The notes below the pieces were generated by a model. It saw only the letters and a list, made by a program, of their open reading frames with translations. It did no database searches and had not been told where the DNA came from. Of a DNA stretch of 64,000 nucleotides, positions 1-11,303 are shown piece by piece. Both the position numbers and the translations under genes were made by a program. The stretch is from Xenorhabdus lircayensis (GTDB taxonomy: Bacteria > Pseudomonadota > Gammaproteobacteria > Enterobacterales > Enterobacteriaceae): contig NZ_JACOII010000022.1 in NCBI RefSeq assembly GCF_016306625.1, positions 1-64,000 of the forward strand, read 5' to 3'. Within the stretch, counting starts at the first letter, position 1, and each line of letters begins with the position of its first letter.

Positions 1-60
1 GACTGGCAATAGTTTTTTTGAAAAAAATTACCGACTGATGATTATTACGGCAAATTGCAC

Positions 61-924
61 TTAAGTTGGTAGTTTTTCCAGCGACAGGAAGCCATATTCG
101 TGTAAAACGGGTCGTAGAGCCTCACTATTTGGCTCTATCTTTGTGCAATAAGCCAAGTTATCCGCCGTTGTTAAAAACAAATCATCCCGATTTTTAATCA
201 ACCATGCTGTTCTACGGGCAATTGCAGCCCCTGAATCAATTAATCTTGTCCCATCGGGTAAAACTTGTGAAAGTTCTTCTGCTATTAGGGGAAAGTGAGT
301 GCAGCCCAAAATGACAGTATCCGGAGGCTCTTTCATTTTCAGCCACGGTCTCAATATTTTTCCCAATTCTTCCAGCGGAACATCCTTACCGTGTAGCTTC
401 TGCTCAGCCAGTTCCACCAATTCAGCAGAACCTATTGCATGCACCTGACAATCCGTAGCGAATCGTGTAATTAATTCTTTGGTATAGTCGCGATTCACCG
501 TAGCACGCGTCGCCAATAATCCCACAACACGGTTACAACTCAGCTTTGCCGCTGGTTTGATCGCAGGCACGACACCAACAACAGGAAAGGAAAAGCGTTC
601 GCGTAAGGTAGGCAAGCTAATCGTGCTGGCAGTATTGCAAGCGATAACGACAATCGCTAAAGGATGTTTTTTCTGGATAGTATCAACAACCTGAACGACC
701 CTTTCGATAATCACTTCAGCTATTTTTTCGCCGTAAGGAAATGCTTCATTATCGAAAGCATATATATAGTGGAGATCCGGCAATAATTGCCGGATTTCTT
801 GGTAGACAGATAAACCACCCATTCCGGAATCAAAAACCAGAAGCGTTGGACGGGCAGGCTTGTTTAAATCAGAAGTTGTAGCTGCCAGTGAGGTAGTATT
901 CTCTTCCTGGAGTGCGATAGCCAT
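61..924 (-). CDS. murI: Glutamate racemase
   Basis: Converts L-glutamate to D-glutamate for peptidoglycan precursors in the cytoplasm. The 287-residue product has the two catalytic cysteines of the family, in ACNTAS (Cys96) and GCTHFPL (Cys208), and the N-terminal FDSGMGG motif. I chose the ATG at 924 (MAIALQEEN) because it aligns with enterobacterial MurI; an in-frame ATG at 948 would add eight residues. With this start the gene overlaps the 3' end of btuB by 56 bases, which suggests translational coupling. In E. coli an rRNA operon follows murI; the 60 bases left here are too few to see one. Confidence 0.97.
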   Translation of the reverse strand: MAIALQEENTTSLAATTSDLNKPARPTLLVFDSGMGGLSVYQEIRQLLPDLHYIYAFDNEAFPYGEKIAEVIIERVVQVVDTIQKKHPLAIVVIACNTASTISLPTLRERFSFPVVGVVPAIKPAAKLSCNRVVGLLATRATVNRDYTKELITRFATDCQVHAIGSAELVELAEQKLHGKDVPLEELGKILRPWLKMKEPPDTVILGCTHFPLIAEELSQVLPDGTRLIDSGAAIARRTAWLIKNRDDLFLTTADNLAYCTKIEPNSEALRPVLHEYGFLSLEKLPT

Positions 925-2710
925 AAGCTGTCTCATAATTTTTATCAAACAGATTAGCTATTCTAGCACGTATTGTAAGGTGGTTAGTGATTGGATATGA
1001 GACGTTGATATCCCATAAACTTATGCCCCCTACTTTCACAGTTTTCGGAGGATACACACTATGGTCTTGGTCGTAACGCTGACCAATATATTGATAGGTT
1101 ATTCCCCAATCGATATTGAAGGCTTCCCAATCTAACTGGTATTTAACTTGCTGTTTAGCACTACGCATTAATTGCTGATTATTGCCATCGCGCGGATCAA
1201 CATATTGTAAGGTCAGTTGGTGCTGGAATATGCCGGTATCCATTGTCCCCGTCCATTCAACACCTTTTATTTTTGCCTTACCAATATTTTCATAATGGTT
1301 ATTGGCAAAACTTATCAATTGTTCAATATCATTGCGATAAACAGACAAACGCCAATTAAGTGATCCAGTCAATCCTTCAACCCCACCTTCCCATTGTTTA
1401 CTTTTTTCTGGTTTGAGGCTGTCATTTCCCCATTTGCTATAAAGCTGGTTCAGAGTCGGAGCCTTGAATGCCGTTCCATACGAGGTAATAAAACGATAAC
1501 CATCAATGAATTCCCAACTTGCCCCAGTTTGCCATGTTGCATTCCAATCATATTCAGAATGATGATCTGAACGCACTGCCCCCTCTAAGGTGAAATCATG
1601 CACCTTTTGCTGTGCGGTTAAATACAAGCCTGTGTTATCAATATCTTTTTGTACAGGAATATAATTGGAACCTGCGGCAACCGACTCTCTTTTCCAATCG
1701 ACCCCACTGCTGATTGCACCATGCCCAACTTGCCATACGTTTCCCCATTGAGCATTGTACTGTTTTGAATCACTCAGGCTGGAGCCTTTGCCATAGCGCC
1801 CATATTTGGGATCAAGATTGTAATCTTTGACATGGCTGTAACTAGCCATTAACTGAGAAGAATAAATACCCTGATTAAATTGAAGGCCTACATCATAGGT
1901 ACGACTGAATAACTCCCTAGTATCGACCAACATCTCGTTGTAACTATCATCATAAGCTGTTCGGTTATTAAACCCATAGGCTCGAGCAAATCCGCTAATT
2001 TGATCATTCATTTTATGATCTATTTCTAGCCATAGCATTTTACTCATAAAGCCATCCCGATCTGGCTGAGGGTATCCCCCTGTATTACCCTCAGCCACTA
2101 CATCAAACCCTTTGGTATAAGTATAACCTGCGGCTGCGGTTAATAAGGTATTCTCACCGAGCTTCTGTTGTGTCGAACCATTATAGTTCTGATATCCGTT
2201 GGAGCCGATCCCTGCATTCAGTGTCGTTCCCCTTTGTTCTCGCTTTGTAATGATATTAATCACCCCACCGATGGCATCCGAGCCATATACGGCAGAACGT
2301 GCACCGCGGATGTATTCTATTCTCTGCACCATTGAGATCGGGATCTGGCTAAAATCCGCCGAACCCGTGATGCCGGCCTGATTCAAACGAATCCCGTCCA
2401 CCAGCACTAGTGTATGACTTGAATTTGTACCACGAACAAATAAAGAGGAATGCTGCCCAATGCCCCCATTCTGCGCAATATCAACACTCGGCAAACGGCG
2501 TAAGACATCAACCAGGCTATTGGATTGCCAGCGGTCTATCTCTTCACGAGTCACTACCGTCATTGGTGCCAAAACCGAAGAAATCGGCTGTTTAAAGCGA
2601 TTGGCTGTAACCACCAGCGGATCTTGATTGTCAGCAACAGCACAATGATTCCAGCTAGAAAACACCACTACAGACGCAGCAGATAAAAGAATATGTTTTT
2701 TATTTGTCAT
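869..2710 (-). CDS. btuB: TonB-dependent vitamin B12 outer-membrane receptor
   Basis: Outer-membrane beta-barrel that imports cobalamin using TonB energy. The 613 residues begin with a signal peptide of about 26 residues ending near CAVA. A TonB box ([10 protein letters not shown]) follows, then a plug domain (about 35-160) with the VDGIRLN and [11 protein letters not shown] motifs, and then a 22-strand barrel ending in the terminal aromatic residue typical of BamA substrates (GSYNF). Its 3' end overlaps murI. It is divergent from trmA with about 200 bases between them, and the leader is unusual (see the separate entry). Confidence 0.96.
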   Translation of the reverse strand: MTNKKHILLSAASVVVFSSWNHCAVADNQDPLVVTANRFKQPISSVLAPMTVVTREEIDRWQSNSLVDVLRRLPSVDIAQNGGIGQHSSLFVRGTNSSHTLVLVDGIRLNQAGITGSADFSQIPISMVQRIEYIRGARSAVYGSDAIGGVINIITKREQRGTTLNAGIGSNGYQNYNGSTQQKLGENTLLTAAAGYTYTKGFDVVAEGNTGGYPQPDRDGFMSKMLWLEIDHKMNDQISGFARAYGFNNRTAYDDSYNEMLVDTRELFSRTYDVGLQFNQGIYSSQLMASYSHVKDYNLDPKYGRYGKGSSLSDSKQYNAQWGNVWQVGHGAISSGVDWKRESVAAGSNYIPVQKDIDNTGLYLTAQQKVHDFTLEGAVRSDHHSEYDWNATWQTGASWEFIDGYRFITSYGTAFKAPTLNQLYSKWGNDSLKPEKSKQWEGGVEGLTGSLNWRLSVYRNDIEQLISFANNHYENIGKAKIKGVEWTGTMDTGIFQHQLTLQYVDPRDGNNQQLMRSAKQQVKYQLDWEAFNIDWGITYQYIGQRYDQDHSVYPPKTVKVGGISLWDINVSYPITNHLTIRARIANLFDKNYETAYGYRTPGREYYLTGSYNF

Positions 2711-2911
2711 GAGATTTTTGATGAGAAAATGGTATCTAACTATTATGCATCTAACTATAAAGCGTCATGCTACGATGAAGATCGTGGAGTGTCCAGAATG
2801 CCTCTCCATCAAAAAAAGAGGCTAATAATCCAGAAAACTGGACATCCTTTACGCTTCCCCTACAATGCCGCTCGGAAATTTTTCTTAACGCGACCATACG
2901 AGAACCAGATA
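2711..2911 (-). promoter_or_regulatory. btuB leader with competing hairpins, no B12 box seen
   Basis: In E. coli the btuB leader is a cobalamin riboswitch. Read toward btuB, I find no B12-box consensus here. I do see structured elements: a GTCCAG at 2838-2843 can pair either with the neighbouring CTGGA at 2829-2833 (loop TTTT) or with the distal CTGGAC at 2791-2796. Between them lies a GCCTCT/AGAGGC stem (2817-2822 with 2800-2805). A further small hairpin lies at 2772-2785. Mutually exclusive pairing is typical of an attenuator-like leader, but ligand and function are unknown. The trmA promoter must also lie in this stretch. Confidence 0.4.
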
Positions 2912-4012
2912 ATGCAGAATGCTTTGCCAACGGAAAATTATGAAAACCAATTGATGGAGAAGGCCCATCGTCTAAAAGGAATGATGACCCCCTTTAGCGC
3001 ACCTGAGCCTGAAGTTTTCCGTTCTCCTGCATCACATTACAGAATGCGAGCAGAATTCCGTATCTGGCATGAGGAAGACGACCTCTACCACATTATGTTT
3101 GATCAGCAGACCAAACAACGTATCCGTATTGATCAATTTCCAGTTGCCAATCAACTAATCAACAGCATGATGCAGGCCATCATTACTGGCATAAAAGATA
3201 ATCCAGTATTACGCCACAAACTGTTTCAGGTGGATTACCTTTCCACCCTCAGCAACAAAATCATTGTCTCCCTGCTTTACCACAAAAAACTGGGTGATGA
3301 ATGGCGTGAACATGCAATCGCCCTACGCAATCAATTAATAGCAGAAGGTTTTGATGTCCAGCTTATTGGGCGCGCGTCAAAAACGAAGATCATGCTCGAC
3401 CATGACTATATAGATGAAGAATTACCTGTTGCAGGTAATACCCTGATTTACCGTCAGGTTGAAAACAGCTTCACGCAGCCGAATGCCAGCATCAATATCC
3501 ATATGTTGGAATGGGCGATTGATATCACCAAAGGCGCGGAAGGTGATCTGCTTGAACTGTATTGTGGTAATGGTAATTTCTCTCTGGCACTGGCGCCGAA
3601 TTTTAATCGCGTATTGGCGACCGAAATTGCCAAGCCTTCAGTTGCCGCCGCACAATTTAATATTGCAGCGAACCAAATTGATAATGTACAGATTGTCCGT
3701 ATGTCAGCAGAAGAATTTACGCAGGCAATGAATGGAGAGCGGGAATTTAATCGACTACAAGGCATTGATTTAAAAAGTTATCAATGTGAAACCATTTTTG
3801 TTGATCCACCACGCAGTGGGCTGGATGAAGAAACGGTCAAAATGGTTCAGGCATATCCACGCATCCTTTATATTTCCTGCAATCCAGAAACGCTCTGCCA
3901 AAATCTGGAAACACTGACGCAAACCCATAAGATCAGCAAACTGGCCCTTTTTGATCAGTTTCCGTATACCCATCATATGGAATGCGGCGTACTGCTGGAA
4001 AAAAGAGCTTAA
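2912..4012 (+). CDS. trmA: tRNA (uracil-5-)-methyltransferase
   Basis: Makes m5U54 in the T-loop of tRNAs (and methylates tmRNA) using S-adenosylmethionine. The 366 residues equal the E. coli length. Visible motifs are the SAM site [25 protein letters not shown], and the catalytic-cysteine motif [13 protein letters not shown] near residue 324. The open frame extends 73 codons upstream to 2693, but the extension is unlike TrmA and would run into btuB. The ATG at 2912 ([14 protein letters not shown]) aligns with the family start. Confidence 0.97.
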   Translation: MQNALPTENYENQLMEKAHRLKGMMTPFSAPEPEVFRSPASHYRMRAEFRIWHEEDDLYHIMFDQQTKQRIRIDQFPVANQLINSMMQAIITGIKDNPVLRHKLFQVDYLSTLSNKIIVSLLYHKKLGDEWREHAIALRNQLIAEGFDVQLIGRASKTKIMLDHDYIDEELPVAGNTLIYRQVENSFTQPNASINIHMLEWAIDITKGAEGDLLELYCGNGNFSLALAPNFNRVLATEIAKPSVAAAQFNIAANQIDNVQIVRMSAEEFTQAMNGEREFNRLQGIDLKSYQCETIFVDPPRSGLDEETVKMVQAYPRILYISCNPETLCQNLETLTQTHKISKLALFDQFPYTHHMECGVLLEKRA

Positions 4013-4040
4013 TCGGCATCAAAACTGACTTTAAAAAACA

Positions 4041-4073
4041 AAAATGCCACAAAACTGGTCTTGTGGCGTTTTT
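4041..4073. terminator. Bidirectional terminator between trmA and yijD
   Basis: The stem GCCACAA (4046-4052) pairs with TTGTGGC (4061-4067) around an 8-base loop. A T-run follows on the + strand and an A-run precedes it, so it can serve trmA (+) and the convergent fabR-yijD operon (-). Confidence 0.85.
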
Positions 4074-4101
4074 CATTGAACCGTTCTTGATAAAAAGACT
4101 A

Positions 4102-4479
4102 TCAGCTCTGGCTTTCTGAAGTGAATATAGCCTGCTGCTTGCGCCCTTTCACCTTTAGATAAATCCAAAACACCAAAACAGTGCCAATGATAACAGGCAA
4201 GAAATTAGAACCAATTTCTGGATATTCCATCCGAATAAACGCGCTGTACATGGACATTCCCAGAAAGAAACATCCCGTGGCCAGTTTTGGCAACCCTTCT
4301 GCCATTGGATAATTCAAATAACGTTGATGGAGACAATACAAAGAAAGTACCAATGCAATAATCGGGAAAATGGAAAAAGGCACAAATGAATTGAAAAATG
4401 CTGAGAAAGTTCCGTGTGTTGCCAGTCCAATGATAAGAGCCAGCAACATTGTGCTTTTATCTTGGCGGTATTGTTCCAT
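4102..4479 (-). CDS. yijD: Inner-membrane protein YijD (DUF1422)
   Basis: Small 125-residue membrane protein with four predicted hydrophobic segments (roughly residues 10-28, 35-52, 65-83 and 90-108). It is clearly homologous to E. coli YijD (conserved LYCLHQRYLN and EYPEIGSNF segments). Function is unknown. It lies 21 bases downstream of fabR in the same direction, the usual enterobacterial arrangement, so it is probably co-transcribed with that fatty-acid regulator. Confidence 0.93.
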   Translation of the reverse strand: MEQYRQDKSTMLLALIIGLATHGTFSAFFNSFVPFSIFPIIALVLSLYCLHQRYLNYPMAEGLPKLATGCFFLGMSMYSAFIRMEYPEIGSNFLPVIIGTVLVFWIYLKVKGRKQQAIFTSESQS

Positions 4480-4500
4480 CGTATTGTTCTCCTTTCATTA

Positions 4501-5163
4501 TTATTCAGGGGTCTTAGGGATCACTTTAAGGACAGTATTTTTTTCTTGCTCACGACGATACCAATAATAAGCACCTTTGGAAATCATACGGAGTTGTAAA
4601 ACTAAACGCTCTTCAAGGCGACGTCTTTTTTCTTCGTCAATATCCAGTGCTTCTGCACCTGCACTGAATACGATTGTCACCATCGCCTCGGCTTGTATTT
4701 CAGTAAAATGACGTGGCATATGACTGGCTTGCTCAAGGTAGTCTGCCAGTTCAGCAATAAAATGTTGGATTTCCCGTGCGACAGCCGCACGAAATTCAGC
4801 CGATGTGCCGGAGCGTTCGCGCAGTAACAGCCGGAACGCGTTAGGATTGTTGCCGATGAATTCCATAAACGTTGAAACCGAAGTACGGATGATGCTGCCA
4901 CCCTTTGCAATGCGCTGACGTGCCTGGCGCATTAACTGACGCAACATCAGGCCACTTTCATCCACCATCGTCAGCCCCAACTCATCCACATCCCGAAAAT
5001 GGCGATAGAACGAAGTCGGTGCGATACCAGCTTCCCGAGCCACTTCCCGCAGACTCAAGCTTGTGAAACTGCGTTCAGCACTAAGTTGACTGAATGCCGC
5101 TTCAATCAGGGAGCGACGGGTTTTTTCTTTCTGTTTTGCTCTAACGCCGGTTACGTTACTCAC
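4501..5163 (-). CDS. fabR: Unsaturated fatty-acid biosynthesis repressor (TetR family)
   Basis: TetR-type repressor that represses fabB and fabA in relatives and senses the ratio of unsaturated to saturated acyl groups. The 220 residues are nearly identical to E. coli FabR through the N-terminal helix-turn-helix ([20 protein letters not shown], about residues 37-56) and the ligand domain. The start is a GTG at 5163, and a slightly different start inside the first few residues is possible. It is divergent from sthA and heads the fabR-yijD operon. Confidence 0.95.
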   Translation of the reverse strand: MSNVTGVRAKQKEKTRRSLIEAAFSQLSAERSFTSLSLREVAREAGIAPTSFYRHFRDVDELGLTMVDESGLMLRQLMRQARQRIAKGGSIIRTSVSTFMEFIGNNPNAFRLLLRERSGTSAEFRAAVAREIQHFIAELADYLEQASHMPRHFTEIQAEAMVTIVFSAGAEALDIDEEKRRRLEERLVLQLRMISKGAYYWYRREQEKNTVLKVIPKTPE

Positions 5164-5370
5164 AACAATCCTGATCTATCTCGACTCTATAATGAGGCAA
5201 ATATAACAGATTCTGCTGGGTTTGCTGTGATTGTTCTCTTAAAGATATTATTCGATGTTTTCCTGTTTTATTTCTAAACAATGAGATAAAAACCTCATGC
5301 TCATTGGGTTATTACACCAAGTAATGTTAAGATAGAGTTGTTATTTTGTGTAAAAATAGGTCTTTCCTCT

Positions 5371-6768
5371 ATGCAATATACTCATTTTGATGCCATTGTG
5401 ATTGGCTCTGGTCCCGGTGGGGAAGGAGCAGCAATGGGGTTGGTGAAACAAAGTAAAAACGTTGCTGTTATAGAACGTTACAATAATGTCGGTGGTGGAT
5501 GTACCCATTGGGGCACGATTCCGTCTAAAGCTCTCCGTCATGCCGTCAGCCGTATTATTGAATTTAATCAAAATCCCCTCTACAGTGATAACTCCCGCAT
5601 TCTTCGTTCCTCGTTTTCTGAAATCCTGCGCCATGCTGAAGTCGTTATTAATCAGCAAACCAAAATGCGCCAAGGGTTTTATGAACGCAATCGGTGCCGA
5701 ATGTTTTCAGGAGAGGCAACATTCATCGATGAACATCGGGTGAGTGTGCGTTATGCCGATGATAGTGTTGATGTATTGAGTGCAGACAAGATAATCATTG
5801 CTACCGGCTCCCGCCCTTATTCCCCTCCTGATGTTGATTTTACCCACTCCCGTATTTATAACAGCGATACTATCCTGCAATTGGATCACGAACCGCGCCA
5901 CGTGATTATTTATGGCGCAGGCGTGATTGGCTGTGAATACGCCTCTATCTTCCGGGGATTGGGCGTTAAGGTGGATTTGATCAATACCCGTGATCATCTG
6001 TTATCCTTCCTTGATCAAGAAATGTCTGATGCCTTGTCCTATCATTTCTGGAATAGTGGCACTGTTATCCGCCACAACGAAGAATATGAAAAAATTGAAG
6101 GTGTCGATGATGGCGTGATTGTCCACCTGAAATCCGGCAAGAAAGTCAAAGCAGACTGCCTGCTGTATGCCAATGGTCGAACAGGTAATACAGACACGTT
6201 AGGTTTGGAAAATGTTGGGCTGGAGACAGACAACCGTGGCTTACTGAAAGTCAATCGTGTCTACCAAACCAGCAATGAAAACATCTACGCGGTTGGTGAT
6301 GTTATTGGCTATCCAAGTTTGGCTTCTGCGGCCTACGATCAAGGGCGCATCGCGGCGAAAGCACTCACGACAGGTAATGCTAATCTGCATCTGGTGGAAG
6401 ATATCCCAACAGGGATTTATACCATTCCTGAAATCAGTTCAGTTGGCAAAACCGAGCAGCAATTGACCTCAATGAAAATCCCTTATGAGGTAGGGCGCGC
6501 CCAATTCAAGCATCTGGCAAGAGCGCAAATTGCGGGTATGAATGTCGGCAGTATCAAGATCCTGTTCCACCGTGAAACAAAACAGATTTTGGGTATTCAC
6601 TGTTTTGGCGAACGTGCCGCAGAGATCATTCATATTGGTCAGGCCATCATGGAACAAAAAGGCGAAGGTAATAATATCGAATATTTCGTTAATACCACCT
6701 TCAATTATCCAACAATGGCGGAAGCCTACCGTGTTGCTGCACTCAATGGGTTAAACCGGTTATTTTGA
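5371..6768 (+). CDS. sthA: Soluble pyridine nucleotide transhydrogenase
   Basis: Flavoprotein that re-oxidises NADPH with NAD+ in the cytoplasm. The 465 residues contain the FAD site [10 protein letters not shown], the region [10 protein letters not shown] with a lone cysteine (no redox disulfide, as in SthA), the NAD(P) site [14 protein letters not shown], and the C-terminal dimerisation domain. I chose ATG 5371 ([12 protein letters not shown]) by homology; an in-frame ATG at 5338 adds 11 unrelated residues. Its 3' end overlaps the convergent oxyR end by 9 bases. Confidence 0.97.
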   Translation: MQYTHFDAIVIGSGPGGEGAAMGLVKQSKNVAVIERYNNVGGGCTHWGTIPSKALRHAVSRIIEFNQNPLYSDNSRILRSSFSEILRHAEVVINQQTKMRQGFYERNRCRMFSGEATFIDEHRVSVRYADDSVDVLSADKIIIATGSRPYSPPDVDFTHSRIYNSDTILQLDHEPRHVIIYGAGVIGCEYASIFRGLGVKVDLINTRDHLLSFLDQEMSDALSYHFWNSGTVIRHNEEYEKIEGVDDGVIVHLKSGKKVKADCLLYANGRTGNTDTLGLENVGLETDNRGLLKVNRVYQTSNENIYAVGDVIGYPSLASAAYDQGRIAAKALTTGNANLHLVEDIPTGIYTIPEISSVGKTEQQLTSMKIPYEVGRAQFKHLARAQIAGMNVGSIKILFHRETKQILGIHCFGERAAEIIHIGQAIMEQKGEGNNIEYFVNTTFNYPTMAEAYRVAALNGLNRLF

Positions 6769-7677
6769 TGTTTTTCCGAGAATGTCGAAATAATTACTCA
6801 TTTTAGCCCGAATCGCCTCTGCCAATTGCTCATAGCGACCACGCAGAGGTGAGCCGGGACGATAGACCAATATAATCGAGCGCTTAGGTTCCGGCTCGTA
6901 GCATTCCAGATAGCAAACGCCATCACGCTTTCTTTCTTTGGGAACCGACAATTCGGGCAATAACGTAATACCACTACCCGCCGCTACCATATTGCGTAAC
7001 GTTTCTAGGCTAGTTGCTCTGAAATGGGTATCTTCTTTAGCCCCCGCTTGAAAACAGAACCCCATTGCCTGATCACGCAAACAGTGCCCATCTTCCAGCA
7101 TCAATAATTTCTCGCCGGATAACTCATTCATCTTGATCTGAGTTCGTTCTGACCACTTGTGCTCTTCATACACCGCCAGTTTCATGGGTTCTTCAAAAAT
7201 CGGGACTTCAATAAACGCTTCGGTTTCTTTTACCAACGCCAGAATGGCGCAATCAAGCTTCCCGCTATCGAGCTGTGCCAGCAAGTTTTGGGTTTGGGCC
7301 TCATGCAGATACATTTCCAATTTTGGGTATAATTTATGCAATTCAGGAATGATAAGTGGTAAGAGATAAGGGCCGATTGTTGGAATAAGGCCGATATGCA
7401 ACGGCCCAGACATACTTTCACCTTGAAGGGACGCCATTTCCTGCAAGACCTTCACTTCCCGCAAGATGGTTTTGGCCTGTTCCACCAGCAACATCCCCTG
7501 CTGGGTAAATAATACCTTGCGGCTAGTGCGTTCCAGCAGCATCACACCCAGCTCATCTTCCAATTTGCGGATTTGCCCGCTCAGTGTTGGTTGGCTGACA
7601 TGACAAGCATCAGCGGCTCGGCGAAAGTGCCGGTATTCAGCAAGTGCCACAAGGTATTCCAGATCGCGGATATTCAT
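6760..7677 (-). CDS. oxyR: Hydrogen-peroxide-sensing LysR regulator OxyR
   Basis: Activates peroxide-defence genes after disulfide formation. The 305 residues have the N-terminal helix-turn-helix ([20 protein letters not shown]) and both redox cysteines in the expected places: DGHCLRDQ (Cys199) and MGFCF (Cys208). The ATG at 7677 (MNIRDLEYL) is the family start; a longer frame starts at 7692. It lies downstream of argH in the same direction with a 99-base gap. No divergent oxyS small RNA is visible in that gap, which is shorter than the E. coli oxyS RNA itself. Confidence 0.97.
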   Translation of the reverse strand: MNIRDLEYLVALAEYRHFRRAADACHVSQPTLSGQIRKLEDELGVMLLERTSRKVLFTQQGMLLVEQAKTILREVKVLQEMASLQGESMSGPLHIGLIPTIGPYLLPLIIPELHKLYPKLEMYLHEAQTQNLLAQLDSGKLDCAILALVKETEAFIEVPIFEEPMKLAVYEEHKWSERTQIKMNELSGEKLLMLEDGHCLRDQAMGFCFQAGAKEDTHFRATSLETLRNMVAAGSGITLLPELSVPKERKRDGVCYLECYEPEPKRSIILVYRPGSPLRGRYEQLAEAIRAKMSNYFDILGKTSK

Positions 7678-7776
7678 TCCCAACCTCTGCATTTGATATC
7701 AATGAAAGTATTGATCAATAGATCATTATATCCATGAGGGCAAAAAACTATCAACCGCTTGTGATTATTAGTATTT

Positions 7777-9150
7777 TTACCTAAATCGCTGCTTTGCCTG
7801 AACAATCGCTTGCTTCACTTGTTTTTGCGCTACCCCACCTTTCGCCAAACGCTTATCCAGACAGGATTGCAACGTTAACGTGTCATAAACATCCACCGAA
7901 ATAACACCGCTGAATTTTTGCAATTCAAGCAAAGAAAGCGCTTCCAGCGCCTTACCTTTAGCGATTGCAGCCACTACAGCCTCACCGACGATGTGATGTG
8001 CCTCACGGAATGGGACACCTTTTACGACCAAATAATCTGCTAACTCAGTCGCATTGGCATATCCCTGTTTTGCCGCCTCCTCACAACGGGGGCGTTTCAC
8101 TTGAATGCCATCCAACACCAGCGCCGCCATATGCAGGCAATCCAGCCATGTATCCAGCGCATCAAACAAGCCTTCCTTGTCTTCCTGCATATCCTTATTG
8201 TAGGCAAGAGGAAGCCCTTTCAGCGTCATCATCATACCCGTCAATGCACCCTGAACTCGGCCACATTTACCACGAATAAGTTCCAATGCATCCGGGTTTT
8301 TCTTTTGTGGCATCAAGGAAGAACCGGAAGTTACCCGATCTGACAGTTCAACAAATCCGGCTTCTCCGCTGTTAAAGAAAATCAGGTCTTCAGCGAAACG
8401 TGAAAGATGGATCATGCTAATGCTCGCACCTGACAGCAGCTCCAAGACATGATCACGATCGGAAACGCTATCCAAACTATTGCGAGTCGCCGAGGCAAAG
8501 CCTAGCCATGACGCCAATTGTTCCCGGTCAATATTGTAGGCCGTTCCTGCCAGCGCACCACACCCCAACGGACTGACGTCTAGCCGCTTCAGTGCATCCT
8601 GCAAACGACTCTCATCACGACCCAGCATTTCCGCATAGGCAAGACACCAATGGGCAAAAGTGACAGGTTGCGCCCGCTGCAAATGGGTATAACCCGGCAT
8701 TACCGCATCCTGATTATTTTCAGCGGTGATCACTAATGCCTGTTGCAACTCGATAAGTGCTTTCAAGATATCGGTGATCTGATCTTTGCACCATAATTTT
8801 AAGTCGGTTGCAACCTGATCATTACGGCTGCGCCCCGTATGGAGCTTTTTGCCCAAATCCCCTACTTTCGCGATAAGTTGCCCTTCTACCCAACTGTGAA
8901 TATCTTCCGCATCGCTTTGCAAAATGGCCTTGGGGTTGATTCGCACTTCATCCAGTAGCTCGTTCAAAGCCAGCTCCAGCTTTTGCTGCTCTTCGGAAGT
9001 TAATACTCCCACCGTAACCAATGCTTTTGACCATGCAACCGAGCCTACAATATCCTGCTCCGCCAAACGGTAATCAAAATGCAGTGAATCATTGAATTGC
9101 TTGAACCGCTGATCGGCTTCCTGACTGAAACGTCCACCCCAAAGTGCCAT
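7777..9150 (-). CDS. argH: Argininosuccinate lyase
   Basis: Last step of arginine synthesis: splits argininosuccinate into arginine and fumarate. The 457 residues carry the fumarase/aspartase superfamily signature [15 protein letters not shown] and the substrate-binding HTGRSRNDQ. It is the last gene of the argCBGH operon, 65 bases after argG. The gap holds a short direct repeat (TTGATTGCCA-like) of unclear meaning. Confidence 0.97.
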   Translation of the reverse strand: MALWGGRFSQEADQRFKQFNDSLHFDYRLAEQDIVGSVAWSKALVTVGVLTSEEQQKLELALNELLDEVRINPKAILQSDAEDIHSWVEGQLIAKVGDLGKKLHTGRSRNDQVATDLKLWCKDQITDILKALIELQQALVITAENNQDAVMPGYTHLQRAQPVTFAHWCLAYAEMLGRDESRLQDALKRLDVSPLGCGALAGTAYNIDREQLASWLGFASATRNSLDSVSDRDHVLELLSGASISMIHLSRFAEDLIFFNSGEAGFVELSDRVTSGSSLMPQKKNPDALELIRGKCGRVQGALTGMMMTLKGLPLAYNKDMQEDKEGLFDALDTWLDCLHMAALVLDGIQVKRPRCEEAAKQGYANATELADYLVVKGVPFREAHHIVGEAVVAAIAKGKALEALSLLELQKFSGVISVDVYDTLTLQSCLDKRLAKGGVAQKQVKQAIVQAKQRFR

Positions 9151-9215
9151 AATATCGTTCCTGTTCTCTCTATCTATTTACTATTGATTGCCAGAGTTGA
9201 TTGATTGCCAAGAAA

Positions 9216-10427
9216 TTACTTTTTGCTGTTCAGCGCACGGATGCGTGAAGAAAGCGAATAGAGGCGGATAAACCCTTCAGCATGGCTGTGATCGTAAACG
9301 TCATCCTCGCCAAAAGTGGCGAACTCTTCAGAGTAGAGGCTGTTGGCAGATTTTTTCTGCACCGCTGTCACCTGTCCTTTATAGAGTTTCAGGATAACCT
9401 CACCGTTAACACTGGCTGCCAAAGTTTCTGCTGCCGCTTGAATTGATTGACGCAATGGAGCGAACCAACGGCCATCGTAGGCAACATAAGACATTTCCAA
9501 TCCCAGTTGTTGACGCCATTTGAAGCTATCGCGATCCAAAACCAATTGCTCGATGCCACGCAGCGCTTCCATCATGATGGTTCCCCCCGGCGTTTCATAA
9601 CAACCACGGGATTTCATACCCACCAAACGGTTTTCCACAATATCAATCCGGCCAATGCCATGCTTGGCTCCCAACTCGTTCAGTTCATTAAGGCATTGAT
9701 ACGGTGAAAGCGCCTGACCATTCACACCAACCACCTCACCTTTTTCAACCGTTACCGTGACATATTCTGGTTCAGAAGGTGCATCTTCAGGCTCTGCTGT
9801 CCACACCCAGCAATCTTTATTGGCAGCATTCCACGTGCTTTCCAAAACCCCACCTTCGGTTGAGATGTGCCATGCGTTTTCGTCACGGCTATAGATTTTT
9901 TCCAGCGTTGCGGTAGTGGGGATATCACGAACTTTCAGATAATCCAACAACGCCTCACGGGAACGTAGATCCCATTCCCGCCACGGAGCAACAACTTTCA
10001 GATGTGGTGCCAAGGCGGTATAAGTACTTTCAAACCTAACCTGATCGTTACCCTTACCGGTTGCACCGTGGGCGACAGCATCCGCACCCACTTTCAGTGC
10101 CAATTCAACCTGTGCCTTGGCAATAATTGGACGAGCCATTGACGTACCAAGCAAATAACTGCCTTCATATAGCGCTCCCGTTTTCAGCACGGGATAAACA
10201 TACTCTTTGATGAACTCTTCACGCAGATCGGCGACATGACATTCAGAAGCACCAGAACGCAATGCTTTTTGCTCTACACCTTCCAGATCTTCACGGCTTT
10301 GGCCAACATCAGCAACAAACGCGATGACTTCACAATTGTCATAATGCTCTTTCAACCACGGAATAATGGCGGATGTATCCAAACCACCTGAATACGCCAG
10401 AACGATTTTTTTTATACTTTTAGTCAT
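9216..10427 (-). CDS. argG: Argininosuccinate synthase
   Basis: Condenses citrulline and aspartate with ATP. The 403 residues are the type 1 form, with the N-type ATP pyrophosphatase motif AYSGGLDTS near the start and GATGKGNDQ in the middle. E. coli uses a longer, distinct type at an unlinked locus. Its place between argB and argH fits Yersinia, Photorhabdus and Xenorhabdus. It starts 17 bases after argB. Confidence 0.97.
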   Translation of the reverse strand: MTKSIKKIVLAYSGGLDTSAIIPWLKEHYDNCEVIAFVADVGQSREDLEGVEQKALRSGASECHVADLREEFIKEYVYPVLKTGALYEGSYLLGTSMARPIIAKAQVELALKVGADAVAHGATGKGNDQVRFESTYTALAPHLKVVAPWREWDLRSREALLDYLKVRDIPTTATLEKIYSRDENAWHISTEGGVLESTWNAANKDCWVWTAEPEDAPSEPEYVTVTVEKGEVVGVNGQALSPYQCLNELNELGAKHGIGRIDIVENRLVGMKSRGCYETPGGTIMMEALRGIEQLVLDRDSFKWRQQLGLEMSYVAYDGRWFAPLRQSIQAAAETLAASVNGEVILKLYKGQVTAVQKKSANSLYSEEFATFGEDDVYDHSHAEGFIRLYSLSSRIRALNSKK

Positions 10428-10444
10428 AGAGATAACCTTTTAAA

Positions 10445-11218
10445 TTACGCCAAAATTCGTGTGCCAACGGGTATACCATTAAATAACGCAATCAATTGAT
10501 CCGCATGTCGCCAACTCGCGATATCTACTGGTTGCCCGAGTGTTTTTGCCGCCTCCAGGGCCGCACGCACTTTCACTATCATGCCGTCGGTAATAACGCC
10601 CTGTTCAATGAGATGCCCGATCTTTTCCTCTGTTGCCTCTGGGATTTTCTGGCCTTTCCCGTCCAGAATACCGCTGACATCAGACAATAAAACCAAATCC
10701 GCATTTAGCACCTGTGCAATGGCGGTAGCCGCCTGATCCGCATTCACATTCATCAACTCGCCGTGTTTAGTGATACCAATTGAGCTGATAATTGGTATAT
10801 AGCCCACATCCAGCAAAATTTTCAGTAGATCAGGTTCCCCCGGTTGAGCCTTTCCTGTGTGACCAAGCTCTTCATCAAGTTGGGAAACCTTTACGGTTCC
10901 CCCATCTCCCAGACATAATCCAATGGCAGGCAAACGGAATTTTGTTGCACATGCCAGCAATTTTTTGTTGGCAGTTCCTGCTAAAGTGCCCGTAATGATG
11001 TCGATTTGATCTTCTGGCGTGATCCGCAGACCTTGTTTCTTCAAAATCGGTAGCTGCAATTGCTGCATCAGATCATCAACTAAACAGCCACCACCATGTA
11101 CAATAACCAGCGGACGTTTATGGGTTTTTCGGTATGACTGCAATGTGGTAAATAACCGATCCAGCGCTTCTTTATTGTCTAATAACACACCACCCAACTT
11201 GATAACTAACGGCTCCAT
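10445..11218 (-). CDS. argB: Acetylglutamate kinase
   Basis: Phosphorylates N-acetyl-L-glutamate, the second step of arginine synthesis. The 257 residues have the amino-acid-kinase signatures KLGGVLLDN (about 7-15), VHGGG (about 39-43) and [12 protein letters not shown]. It lies in the argCBGH operon after argC, with 83 bases between them that contain a 15-bp tandem repeat. Confidence 0.97.
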   Translation of the reverse strand: MEPLVIKLGGVLLDNKEALDRLFTTLQSYRKTHKRPLVIVHGGGCLVDDLMQQLQLPILKKQGLRITPEDQIDIITGTLAGTANKKLLACATKFRLPAIGLCLGDGGTVKVSQLDEELGHTGKAQPGEPDLLKILLDVGYIPIISSIGITKHGELMNVNADQAATAIAQVLNADLVLLSDVSGILDGKGQKIPEATEEKIGHLIEQGVITDGMIVKVRAALEAAKTLGQPVDIASWRHADQLIALFNGIPVGTRILA

Positions 11219-11268
11219 CGGATTTATCCTCTATCGATATTAAAATCTGTCGGAATCTTAATTTTTCG

Positions 11269-11303
11269 GAATTCAGTCCTTAGAAATTCAGTCCTCAGGA
11301 ATT
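11269..11303. repeat. 15-bp tandem repeat at the argC 3' end
   Basis: Two imperfect 15-bp copies (GAATTCAGTCCTTAG at 11269-11283 and AAATTCAGTCCTCAG at 11284-11298) are followed by the first five bases of a third, which runs into the argC stop codon. It lies in the argC-argB gap of the transcript. It may be a slippage product; no function is visible. Confidence 0.75.

Noticed and set aside
2693-2911. N-terminal extension of trmA by 73 codons
   Set aside because: The extension has no similarity to TrmA and reads across the btuB leader; ATG 2912 aligns with the family start.
9151-9215. Direct repeat TTGATTGCCA between argG and argH as a regulatory site
   Set aside because: Only two short copies, no known motif, and internal to an operon.
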